Positions 7,260 through 15,758 of a DNA stretch of 64,000 nt are shown one piece after another (within the stretch, counting starts at the first letter, position 1; each line of letters begins with the position of its first letter). The translations under genes were made by a program, and so were the position numbers. Source of the DNA: Polaribacter sp. KT25b (GTDB taxonomy: Bacteria > Bacteroidota > Bacteroidia > Flavobacteriales > Flavobacteriaceae); NCBI RefSeq assembly GCF_900105145.1, contig NZ_LT629752.1, positions 496,001-560,000 of the forward strand, read 5' to 3'. The notes under the pieces are model-generated. The model saw nothing but the letters and a program-made list of their open reading frames with translations. It ran no database searches and was not told where the DNA came from.

Positions 7260-7907
7260 TTAATTCTCTTCTATTAATGATGTATTCTTAGTACGTTGTA
7301 TCCAAATAATAATTCCTACAACGATTAAAGCCATTGGCGATAATAACATAAATCCATTATTTTCATACCCTATTGCATATAATCCCGTTTTTTCTATTGG
7401 ATCTCCTAAAACTTTAAATCCTAATAAAGTACCAGAACCTAATAATTCTCTAAAGAAACCAACAATAATAAGAATTAAACCATAACCAGCTGCATTACCT
7501 ATTCCGTCTAAGAAAGATCTCCATGGTTTATTAGCTAAAGCAAAAGCTTCGAAACGTCCCATAATAATACAGTTTGTAATAATTAACCCAACAAAAACAG
7601 AAAGTGTTTTACTTAGTTCATATTGAAAAGCTTTTAAAACTAAATCAACAATAATAACCAAAGTTGCAACAACAATAAGTTGCACAATAATTCTAATTTT
7701 TGATGGTATAACATTACGTAATAATGAAATTACTACGTTACCAATTGCTAAAACTGCCATTACTGATATTGCCATTACAATAGAAGCTTTTAATTCTGCA
7801 GTAATTGCTAATGCAGAACAAATACCTAATACTTGAATTGTAATTGGGTTATTATCCAATAATGGATCTGTAATTAATGCTGCGTCTTTTTTTGATAAAA
7901 GTCCCAT
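7260..7907 (-). CDS. nqrD: Na+-translocating NADH:quinone reductase subunit D
   Basis: 215 residues, six membrane helices. The family start is present (DPLLDNNPITIQVLGICSALAIT, Cys conserved) together with the mid-protein TNCIIMGRFEAFALAN whose Cys is the NqrE-like counterpart, and PWRSFLDGIGNAAGYG. It pairs with NqrE to form the intramembrane iron centre in the electron path of the Na+ pump. Three bases separate it from nqrC. Assignment is secure. Confidence 0.96.
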   Translation of the reverse strand: MGLLSKKDAALITDPLLDNNPITIQVLGICSALAITAELKASIVMAISVMAVLAIGNVVISLLRNVIPSKIRIIVQLIVVATLVIIVDLVLKAFQYELSKTLSVFVGLIITNCIIMGRFEAFALANKPWRSFLDGIGNAAGYGLILIIVGFFRELLGSGTLLGFKVLGDPIEKTGLYAIGYENNGFMLLSPMALIVVGIIIWIQRTKNTSLIEEN

Positions 7908-7910
7908 AAA

Positions 7911-8657
7911 TTATTTTTTTAATGATTTAAAATAAGGTACATATAATTTTAAATCAGATTTTATCATGGCAGTAACACCATCACCAGTTATTGTTGCACC
8001 AGCAATTGCATCTACTTCATAATCTGTTTTTTCTTCGTTCTTTGGATCATTGTTACCTTTCTTAACAGTAATTCCTTTAAATTCTCCAGAATCTGTCATT
8101 AAGTGTTCCCCAATAAAATCATCCATAAAAAAACGTTGTTTAATGTTTGCACCTAAACCTGGTGTTTCTCCTTTATGGTCAAAATATGCTCCCTGAACAA
8201 CCATATTTTCATCCATAGCTACATAACCCCAAATTGCATCCCAAAGACCTTTTCCTCTAATTGGAGTTACATAAAATGTTTTTCCATCTTTTTCTCCAAT
8301 AAATAAAGGTAATCTTCTTTCATTTCCTGCTTTTGCAGAAGCTTGTTCTTTTTTAACATCAATTAAATAAGCTTTATTATCTTCAGTAACTTTATCACCT
8401 TGAATAATTATTTGCTTTTTAATATATTTTAAAAACTCGGTTCCGGCAACATCTGTAGAAACAAAGTTTGCACTTGTACCTTCGTTTTCATTAACACCCA
8501 TTGCATAAAGGATGTTTTGCTGCTTCTCTATTCTTTTATTTTCGTCGATATTAGGTTTTAAAGACGAAGCCAAAAATGCCAATAACGACCCAACAATTAA
8601 CACCATTACTACGGCGAAAATGATTGTATATGAATTACTATCTGTTCTCTTACTCAT
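7911..8657 (-). CDS. nqrC: Na+-translocating NADH:quinone reductase subunit C
   Basis: 248 residues: one N-terminal membrane helix (about 10-32) and a periplasmic FMN domain. The flavin attachment motif appears as AGATITGDGVTAM, with the threonine near residue 222 expected to carry covalent FMN by phosphoester bond (family consensus SGAT; here the first residue is Ala). GETPGLGANI and GLWDAIWGYVA are other family signatures. Start and stop lie within three bases of nqrB and nqrD, so translation is probably coupled. Confidence 0.96.
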   Translation of the reverse strand: MSKRTDSNSYTIIFAVVMVLIVGSLLAFLASSLKPNIDENKRIEKQQNILYAMGVNENEGTSANFVSTDVAGTEFLKYIKKQIIIQGDKVTEDNKAYLIDVKKEQASAKAGNERRLPLFIGEKDGKTFYVTPIRGKGLWDAIWGYVAMDENMVVQGAYFDHKGETPGLGANIKQRFFMDDFIGEHLMTDSGEFKGITVKKGNNDPKNEEKTDYEVDAIAGATITGDGVTAMIKSDLKLYVPYFKSLKK

Positions 8658-8659
8658 AA

Positions 8660-9859
8660 TTAGGCAGTTTTAACTTTAGTACGTTTTAATCTTCTTTTTA
8701 CATTTCCTTGAATCACATAATGATCTATCGTTGGTGCAAACACATTTAACAATAAAATTGCTAAAAATACACCTTCTGGATATGCAGGATTAAATACACG
8801 AATCATAATAGATATAAAACCAATTAAGAAACCGTAAATCCATTTTCCTTTATTTGTTTGTGATGCTGTTACAGGATCTGTAGCCATATAAACTGCTCCA
8901 AATGCTAAACCACCAATCATTAAATGTTCCCACCAAACTGTATTCATTAATCCGTAAAATTTACTAGATTCTGTAATAATATCTGCTGCTACAATTTGAT
9001 TAAAAATAAAGCCCATTACTGCTGCTCCCAAAAAAGTTGAAACAATAATTCTCCAACTTCCAATTTTTGTAAAAATTAAAAAAGCTGCTCCTAAAAGAAT
9101 TAGGAATGTTGAAGTTTCTCCAACAGAACCTGGAATAAATCCAAAGAATTTATCCCAATTAGAGTAAATTACCTCGCTGTTTTGAGCATAACTTCCTAAA
9201 ATGGTTTCACCAGAAATTGCATCTGCTGTTCCTGCTCTTTCTACTGCTTGATATACCCAAACTTTATCTCCAGACATCCATGTAGGATATGCAAAAAACA
9301 AGAATGCTCTAATAGTTAATGCAGGATTTAAGATATTCATCCCAGTTCCTCCAAAAACTTCTTTACCAATTACAACTCCAAATACAACTGCAACTGCTAG
9401 CATCCAAAGAGGCGTATCAATAGGTACAATTAAAGGAACTAACATTCCTGTTACTAGGTATCCTTCTTCTACTTCATGACCTTTAATGATAGCGAAAATA
9501 AATTCAACTCCAAGACCAACACCGTAAGAAACAATTACTAATGGTAATACTTTTATAATTCCAATCCAAAGGTTATCTAACGTAAAAAAGTTAGCTAACA
9601 CATCTGCTCTTAAAGAGCTATCTATAGCTGCATAGTGTTGATAACCTGCATTAAACATTCCAAAAATCAAACAAGGAATTAAAGCCAAAATTACCGTATT
9701 CATGGTACGCTTTAAATCGTCTGCTGCTTTTATATGTGTTCCTCCGTGAGTAACATCATTTGGTAAATATAAAAAGGTATGGATTGCATTAAATGCAGGT
9801 GCCATTTTAGTTCCTTTATATTTCTCTTTTAAATTATGTAAGTTTTGTTTTAAGCCCAT
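8660..9859 (-). CDS. nqrB: Na+-translocating NADH:quinone reductase subunit B
   Basis: 399 residues, the main membrane subunit with about ten helices and the proposed Na+ path. The covalent FMN site is seen in SVGETSTFLILLGA, where the threonine of GETS is the attachment residue in characterised homologues. Other signatures: NILNPALTIRAFLFFAYP, YMATDPVTASQT and FNPAYPEGVFLAILLLN. It lies two bases from nqrC and four bases from nqrA. Assignment is secure. Confidence 0.97.
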   Translation of the reverse strand: MGLKQNLHNLKEKYKGTKMAPAFNAIHTFLYLPNDVTHGGTHIKAADDLKRTMNTVILALIPCLIFGMFNAGYQHYAAIDSSLRADVLANFFTLDNLWIGIIKVLPLVIVSYGVGLGVEFIFAIIKGHEVEEGYLVTGMLVPLIVPIDTPLWMLAVAVVFGVVIGKEVFGGTGMNILNPALTIRAFLFFAYPTWMSGDKVWVYQAVERAGTADAISGETILGSYAQNSEVIYSNWDKFFGFIPGSVGETSTFLILLGAAFLIFTKIGSWRIIVSTFLGAAVMGFIFNQIVAADIITESSKFYGLMNTVWWEHLMIGGLAFGAVYMATDPVTASQTNKGKWIYGFLIGFISIMIRVFNPAYPEGVFLAILLLNVFAPTIDHYVIQGNVKRRLKRTKVKTA

Positions 9860-9863
9860 AATC

Positions 9864-11213
9864 TTATCCTAATTCTTCTCTCATTAAATCTAAACCTTCT
9901 CTAATTATTTTCTGATGAGGTTGTTTAGACACACAAATAAATTCTGTTAGTGCAAAATCTTCTGGAGCTATTTCATAACCACCTAAAGCTTCCATTTCAT
10001 CTAGATCTTTATACATAAATGATTTTAGAAGTTGCATTGGATAAATATCTAAAGGAAAAACCTCTTCGTAAGAACCTGTTACAACAAATGCTCTATGTTC
10101 TCCATTTGTGTTCGTATTTAAATTATATCTCTTGCTTGGTGATAACCAGGAAAAAGTTAACGCTCTAGAAGTAGAAACCTTATTAAATACTGGTTTTGTC
10201 CAACCAAAAAATTCATAATCGTCTCCTTCTGGAATTGCAGTGATTTGGTTATCATAATACCCTAAGAAGCCATCTTCTTTTACTTGAGTTCCTGATAAAA
10301 CATTACCACTTATAATTCTTGTGTTGTTGTTATCTATGTTATTTGCAACTATATCTGCAATATTTGCTCCTGCAATTGCAGTTACATATTGTGGCTTATT
10401 AAATTTAGATCCTGTTAATGCTACTGTTCTTGTCGCATTAAATTTACCTGTTAAAAGTAATTCACCAATAATTACTAAATCTTGCGGAGATACAACCCAA
10501 ACAACTTCACCTTTATTAATAGGATCAATTTTTGCTATTTGAGTACTAACATTTCCTGAAGGATGTGGGCCAGAAACTTTATGAAGTTCTATACCATTTA
10601 ATTTTGCAAATGAAGAGTTAGAATTAGCACCAACAGAAACATGAACTTTACCATCGGTAAGTTTAGAAACTGCGGTAATTGCTGCTTGTAATTCTGCTTG
10701 TTTATCTGCTAAAGTATAATCTAAATCTGCTGCTAAAGGCGCACTTGCATATGCAGATACAAAAATAGCCTTTGGAGCTTGATTTGGATTTGCAATAACA
10801 TCATAAGGACGTTGCTTTATAAATGGCCAACAACCTGAAGTAAATAAATAATTCTTAACTTCTTCTGCAGACATTTTTGCCGCATCTTTAGTTTCAAATT
10901 GTTTATATTCTTGAGTTGTATCAGCAGCAATTTTCATCGCTAATACTTTTCTTCTTGCTCCACGAATTATCTCTACAACTTTACCAGAAACCGGACTAGG
11001 AAATAAAATACGTTCATCACTTTTTGAATAAAAAAGTGTTTCACCAGCTTTTACAACTGCTCCTTCTTTGGCAATAAGTTTAGGTGTAATTCCATGAAAA
11101 TCTACTGGTTTAATTGCGTAAACAGCGCTTACAGAAGTGTTTGCGGTGTTTTTCTCTGCAATACCAACAAGCTTAATATCTAAGCCTTTTTTAATACGAA
11201 TGTCTTTTGACAT
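9864..11213 (-). CDS. nqrA: Na+-translocating NADH:quinone reductase subunit A
   Basis: 449 residues, first gene of the operon; a cytoplasmic subunit without membrane helices that is linked to ubiquinone/menaquinone reduction. Family signatures: IRIKKGLDIKLVG at the N-terminus, KPVDFHGITPKLIAKEG, the lipoyl-like VKAGETLFYSKSDERILFPSPVSG, and PFIKQRPYDVIANP. A TAAATTTG promoter motif lies about 40 bases upstream. The whole nqrABCDEF set couples NADH oxidation to Na+ export, common in marine flavobacteria. Confidence 0.97.
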   Translation of the reverse strand: MSKDIRIKKGLDIKLVGIAEKNTANTSVSAVYAIKPVDFHGITPKLIAKEGAVVKAGETLFYSKSDERILFPSPVSGKVVEIIRGARRKVLAMKIAADTTQEYKQFETKDAAKMSAEEVKNYLFTSGCWPFIKQRPYDVIANPNQAPKAIFVSAYASAPLAADLDYTLADKQAELQAAITAVSKLTDGKVHVSVGANSNSSFAKLNGIELHKVSGPHPSGNVSTQIAKIDPINKGEVVWVVSPQDLVIIGELLLTGKFNATRTVALTGSKFNKPQYVTAIAGANIADIVANNIDNNNTRIISGNVLSGTQVKEDGFLGYYDNQITAIPEGDDYEFFGWTKPVFNKVSTSRALTFSWLSPSKRYNLNTNTNGEHRAFVVTGSYEEVFPLDIYPMQLLKSFMYKDLDEMEALGGYEIAPEDFALTEFICVSKQPHQKIIREGLDLMREELG

Positions 11214-11251
11214 AGTAAATTTGGAATATTTAGTTATCTAAAAAAATCATG

Positions 11252-11259
11252 CAAATTTA
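11252..11259 (-). promoter_or_regulatory. -7 promoter motif of the nqr operon
   Basis: Plus-strand CAAATTTA reads TAAATTTG on the minus strand, matching TAnnTTTG, 38 bases upstream of the nqrA ATG. Confidence 0.6.
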
Positions 11260-11773
11260 ATGTTTTTAACCATTATTGATGATGTATTTTGAATTATATA
11301 TTTAATAATAAATCTTATTTATATTTATTCTAAATAAATATTTTTAATGAAAACGATTTCGTTATTTAAGTTAAAAAACCTCATATCTTAAAAAAGACAT
11401 GAGGCCTGAACAAAAAAATAAGTAATTTTCTATTTATACAACCTTAATTAAGAAAAAGTTTGGTTAGTTATTTAGTTGTAAGTATAAAAACGCTAACAAA
11501 ATACATTAATCTATACGAGAGCTTTACTTTTTTTTTATCTAACCACTATTATTTAACAAAAAATAAATTCTCTGTAAGTAAATAAACTAGAGAAAATACT
11601 GTCAAATACCCCTATTTTATTCCGTTAAATTATAATAGTTTTTTTTATATCTAAGAATGTGTACTTTTTCTTCCCATAGCAATATTATAAGATTAATACT
11701 TGGTAAAAATAACTTATAAATGTTACTTTAAAAATAAGTACATGCTACATAAAGTAAGTACCCGTACTTATTT
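11260..11773. other. Long non-coding gap between nqrA and the NarL-type regulator
   Basis: About 510 bases with no credible gene on either strand. It holds two hairpins: AAAATAAGTAC (11731-11741) / GTACTTATTTT (11764-11774), which overlaps the regulator's stop codon, and CCTCAT (11379-11384) / ATGAGG (11399-11404). The latter has a T run on the minus strand and could be the final terminator of the regulator transcript. The rest is AT-rich sequence in which I see nothing definite. Confidence 0.5.
11376..11404 (-). terminator. Probable terminator for the regulator/kinase transcript
   Basis: Hairpin CCTCAT / ATGAGG with a 14-base loop, followed on the minus strand by a run of T (AAAAAA at about 11373-11378 on the plus strand). 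It lies roughly 370 bases after the regulator stop codon, so an untranslated tail or a small RNA could lie between. Confidence 0.5.
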
Positions 11774-12418
11774 TTAAAAATTTTCTAATAAATCTTTGTT
11801 GCTTTTTACCCACAAAGAAAGTGAGTCTGATGTAGAGGCTATGTCTAACTTTGTTATAATATTAGATCTATGTTTATCTACAGTTCTTATAGAAATTGAT
11901 AAAATTTCTGCAATTTCTTTTGAAGTATTTTCCCCTGCAATTAATCGAATAATTGTTCTTTCTGATGGAGATAAATATTTTATTTTTTCTATTTCTGGAG
12001 ATATTTCGTTGTTAAAAACATCATCAAAAGTTTTACTTGCATAAAATTTACCATTTAAAACCTCTTGAATACATGTATGAACTTCAGAAATTGGCTCATC
12101 TTTTAGCAAATATCCAGATATATTCATGTTTTTTGCTTTTAACACAAACCCTTTTTCTTTATAGTACGTTAAGATAATAAACTTGGTTTTTAATGATTCT
12201 GATTTACATTTTTTTATCACTTCGAAACCAGTTAAAAAAGACATATTTATATCTAATATTGCAATTTTAGGTTTTTTAGAAATAATAATTTCTAAAGCTT
12301 GGGCACCATTTGTTGCACCCTCTAAAACATTATAACCTAAGTTTAATAATTCATCCCTTAATCCTTTTAAAAGAATAGGATGATCATCAGCAGCCAAAAT
12401 ACTTATATTATGATTCAT
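11774..12418 (-). CDS. Response regulator, NarL/LuxR family
   Basis: 214 residues: an N-terminal receiver domain (acidic pair DD near 11-12, phosphoacceptor D56 in AILDINMS, then ILTYYKE and a Lys in YLLKDEP) and a C-terminal LuxR-type helix-turn-helix (LSPSERTIIRLIAGENTSKEI, then ILSISIRTVDKHRSNIITKL). It is the DNA-binding partner of the TPR kinase whose gene overlaps it by four bases. Targets are unknown. The architecture is like the Bacteroidota stress/starvation-responsive NarL systems, but I cannot name it. Confidence 0.93.
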   Translation of the reverse strand: MNHNISILAADDHPILLKGLRDELLNLGYNVLEGATNGAQALEIIISKKPKIAILDINMSFLTGFEVIKKCKSESLKTKFIILTYYKEKGFVLKAKNMNISGYLLKDEPISEVHTCIQEVLNGKFYASKTFDDVFNNEISPEIEKIKYLSPSERTIIRLIAGENTSKEIAEILSISIRTVDKHRSNIITKLDIASTSDSLSLWVKSNKDLLENF

Positions 12419-14316
12419 TTTTTTATTGGTATTGAGAAAATAAAACTTGTTCCTGAACCTAATTTACTATCAATAGAAAGATTGCCATCCATTATTCTAA
12501 TTCTTTCAGAAATTGTTTTTAAACCTAAACTGTATTTCTTTTTTCCATCATTTATATCAAAACCTTTTCCATTATCAGAAATTAATGTAAGTATAGTATT
12601 TGCTTCTCTTTTAATTGAGATTGTAACAGATTTTGCTTTTGCGTGTTTTACAATATTTGTTAAACACTCCTGAATTAATCTATAAAAATTTAGACTAATA
12701 CTTTCTGTAAAACAAGAATTTATAGCATCAATATCCATAGAAAAAAATAAATTAGTTTGTTCATCAAAATCATTAATTAATTGCTCTATACTTTCTGATA
12801 AACCCAACTCTTTTAATAACGCTGGATACAATCCTCTTGAAATACTTCTTACTTCGTCTAAAGCATTATTAGTTAAAATTGTAATTTCATCTTGTTGTAA
12901 ATTTTGAGATTTTTGTTTAATTAGAGTTAATTGTTGCCCAACACTATCGTGTAATTCTCTTGCTATTCTTGTTCTTTCATCTTCTTGAGATTGCAATAAT
13001 TCGTGAGAGAACTTCTCTTGACGTGCTTTTTCTTTTTTTGCATTATTTCTAGAATAGGAGAGTATTGTAATTAATAATACAGATAAAAGCCCAATTCCGC
13101 CAAAAAATAACCATTGATTTTTATTTTGATTTTTTGATGCTAATAATGCAATATTACTTTGCTGCGCTTCTATTTTTAGGTTCTTTTTTTCAGTTTCATA
13201 TTTAATTTTCAAGTCATTAATTTTTGTAATTTTTTTAATAGAAAACAAACTGTCATCAATTTGATGATATTTTTTTAAATAATTATAAGCGTTTTTAAAA
13301 TTTCTAGTTCTATATTCAATTTTGGATAACAAATAACTTGCATATCTTTCTTGGTGGATATTTAGTTCTTTTGAATATTCAACAGCTTTTAACGCATATT
13401 CTTTAGCCTTAACTAGGTTATTTATTTCTAAGTAAGTTTCTGAAATATCGTTACAAGAATGTGCTGCACTAGAAAACCTTTTTAATTCAATTTTTAACTG
13501 CAACGCCTTAAAAAGATACTCTAAAGATTCATCATATTTTTTTAAACGTCTAAAAGATGAACCAATATTTCCTAAAAAAATAGATTCATTTCTTTTAAAA
13601 CCATCTTTTCTTGCTCTTTCTAAACCTTCTTTAAAAAGTTCAATTGCCTTAATTACAAGAGCTTCATTGTTGTTTCTACTTCCTTCTTTTTGATAACTTG
13701 CACCTAAATTTGTTAAACTTCCAATTATACCTTCTTCATTATTTAGTTTTTTATAGATAACTAATGCTTTGTTAAAATTTATTCTGGCAGTTTTTAAATC
13801 TGGAGTTAACAAATAAACCTCACCGATGTTTTGTAAATTACCAGCAACTTGTAATTCATTTTTATTTTGTTCTGCAATTTTTAAGGAAATAAAATAACTT
13901 TCTAAAGATTTATCATACTCAGAAATTTTAAAATATAATCGTCCCAGTTTAAAGTTACAATTATAAATTTCTTTTTCAATATTTAAATCAGTAAAAATAT
14001 GTAGAGATTCTTTTAAATTTAATGTTGCTAATTGGTAGTTTTTTTGCTGATTATAACAATCGCTCAAATATTGATAACCAAAACCCATTAAATTTTTATT
14101 TTTTAATTTTTTAGACGCTTCTAATCCGGTAGATATTTTAACTCTAGCCTCTTTAAATTTTTCTTGTAACAATAATTCTAAACCTATTTTATAATTATAC
14201 TTTATAAAATCAACATTTGTGGTGCTAATAGGTTCGGTTACTTTTTGAGCATAAAAAAAAGGTATTAAAAAAATACAGAAAAAAAATATTAGCAGCTTTT
14301 TTATTTCAATTCTCAA
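12415..14316 (-). CDS. TPR-domain sensor histidine kinase (HisKA_3 type)
   Basis: 633 residues. A signal sequence (LLIFFFCIFLIPFFYAQ) is followed by a periplasmic part of about 350 residues built of tetratricopeptide repeats (for example NKNLMGFGYQYLSDCYNQQ, VAGNLQNIGEVYLLT, IIGSLTNLGASYQKEG). Then come one membrane helix (WLFFGGIGLLSVLLITILSY, about 395-415), a HisKA_3 dimerisation helix with the phosphorylated His in RIARELHDSVGQQLTLI, and an ATPase domain with SDNGKGFDI and GSGTSFIFSIP. It passes phosphate to the regulator encoded immediately downstream (four-base overlap, coupled translation). The TPR sensor suggests detection through protein-protein contact; the signal is unknown. Confidence 0.93.
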   Translation of the reverse strand: MRIEIKKLLIFFFCIFLIPFFYAQKVTEPISTTNVDFIKYNYKIGLELLLQEKFKEARVKISTGLEASKKLKNKNLMGFGYQYLSDCYNQQKNYQLATLNLKESLHIFTDLNIEKEIYNCNFKLGRLYFKISEYDKSLESYFISLKIAEQNKNELQVAGNLQNIGEVYLLTPDLKTARINFNKALVIYKKLNNEEGIIGSLTNLGASYQKEGSRNNNEALVIKAIELFKEGLERARKDGFKRNESIFLGNIGSSFRRLKKYDESLEYLFKALQLKIELKRFSSAAHSCNDISETYLEINNLVKAKEYALKAVEYSKELNIHQERYASYLLSKIEYRTRNFKNAYNYLKKYHQIDDSLFSIKKITKINDLKIKYETEKKNLKIEAQQSNIALLASKNQNKNQWLFFGGIGLLSVLLITILSYSRNNAKKEKARQEKFSHELLQSQEDERTRIARELHDSVGQQLTLIKQKSQNLQQDEITILTNNALDEVRSISRGLYPALLKELGLSESIEQLINDFDEQTNLFFSMDIDAINSCFTESISLNFYRLIQECLTNIVKHAKAKSVTISIKREANTILTLISDNGKGFDINDGKKKYSLGLKTISERIRIMDGNLSIDSKLGSGTSFIFSIPIKK

Positions 14317-14468
14317 AAGAATGATATTTGGTTTTATTTAAGTTTGATAAATATACAAATTAAGAATTATCTTTTGTAACTTACTTTAAAAGAGATGTTA
14401 AGGAACGGTTTTTGCACAGGTTTTAGAAGTTTAAAATTTATTACTTTTACAAAGCACAAAATATAGTT

Positions 14469-15683
14469 ATGAATCAAAAAATAATCCTTTTTTTTATATT
14501 TTTTTCTACAAGTTTCTTTGCTCAAAACATAAAATCTATACAATTAAGACCTTTACAAGAAGATAACTATTCTGCAATTATGCCTTTAGGAACCATTTTT
14601 GAATTGTCTTTTGATGATTTAGATGCAGACAGTAAAGATTATAATTACAAAATAGAACACATGACGCATGATTGGCAAAAGAGCAGATTACTATCTAGTC
14701 AATATATAGATGGTTTTGATGAAAACGCAATTATTGATGTTACTAATTCTTTTAATACATTTCAAAATTACACACATTATGCAGTGCAAATTCCGAATAA
14801 AAATTCTGTAATTACTAAAAGTGGAAATTATTTAATATCTGTTATCGATGATTATGATGAAGTTGTTTTTTCAAGAAAATTAGTTTTGTATGAAAACGCT
14901 ACATCTGTTGGTGTTCAGGTTTCTAGAAGTAGAAATACAAAAAACATTAATACACAACAAACTGTAGAATTCACCATAAATCATCCTAATTTACGCATCA
15001 ATAATCCATCACAAGAAATAAATGTTGTGATTCTAAAAAATGAAAACTGGAATGAAAAAATAACCAATTTACAACCAACATTTTTTAAACAAAACCAACT
15101 ACAATACACGTATACCAATAAAACTAATTTTTGGGGAGGAAACGAATATTTGAATTTTGATAGTAAATTCATCAGAAATAAAAGTTTAAATGTTGTAAAA
15201 ATAGAAATGAAAGATATTTTTCATCATTATTTATACCCTTACACCTATAATGAAAATATAAAATATAAATACAATCCTGATATTAATGGGCAATTTGTAA
15301 TTAGAACTTTAAATGCATCCATAGCAAATACAGAAGCAGATTACGCAATGATGCATTTTACTTTATTTGCTGATGAACCTTTTGCAGAAAAAGGAGTATA
15401 CGTTTATGGCGCCTTTAATAATTTTGAGATTACCGAAGAAAATAGACTCTTTTATAATTTTGAAAATGAAAGTTATCAAGGACAAATACTTCTAAAACAA
15501 GGTTTTTATAATTACACATTTGCTACAGTTGATGAAAACAAAAATGTAGATACAAATGAAATAAATGGTTCGTTTTTTCAAACTGAAAACGAATATAATG
15601 TTATTGTATACTACAAGGCTTTTGGCGGTTTATATGACAGAGTTGTTGGCATTGGCACTGGTTATTTTAATCAAAATAAATAA
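14469..15683 (+). CDS. Type IX secretion system plug protein (DUF5103 family)
   Basis: 404 residues with signal peptide IILFFIFFSTSFFAQ ending near residue 18. The N-terminal domain (IKSIQLRPLQEDNYSAIMPLG, then FELSFDDLDADSKDYNYKIEH, THDWQKS) and the ordering of the later parts match the family once called DUF5103 and now known as the plug that closes the periplasmic side of the SprA translocon. A C-terminal immunoglobulin-like part holds VYVYGAFNNFEITEENRL and the GFYNYTFATVD strand. It would act in the periplasm to gate export. T9SS clients in this window are the metallopeptidase at 26-30 kb and the GH16 near 60 kb. It is divergent from the TPR kinase. Confidence 0.85.
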   Translation: MNQKIILFFIFFSTSFFAQNIKSIQLRPLQEDNYSAIMPLGTIFELSFDDLDADSKDYNYKIEHMTHDWQKSRLLSSQYIDGFDENAIIDVTNSFNTFQNYTHYAVQIPNKNSVITKSGNYLISVIDDYDEVVFSRKLVLYENATSVGVQVSRSRNTKNINTQQTVEFTINHPNLRINNPSQEINVVILKNENWNEKITNLQPTFFKQNQLQYTYTNKTNFWGGNEYLNFDSKFIRNKSLNVVKIEMKDIFHHYLYPYTYNENIKYKYNPDINGQFVIRTLNASIANTEADYAMMHFTLFADEPFAEKGVYVYGAFNNFEITEENRLFYNFENESYQGQILLKQGFYNYTFATVDENKNVDTNEINGSFFQTENEYNVIVYYKAFGGLYDRVVGIGTGYFNQNK

Positions 15684-15758
15684 ACTACACATTAGCATTT
15701 TAATATGTAATTTTTTTTAGACAACAAAAATAATAGACTAGAGTACAAATTTGTTTTT

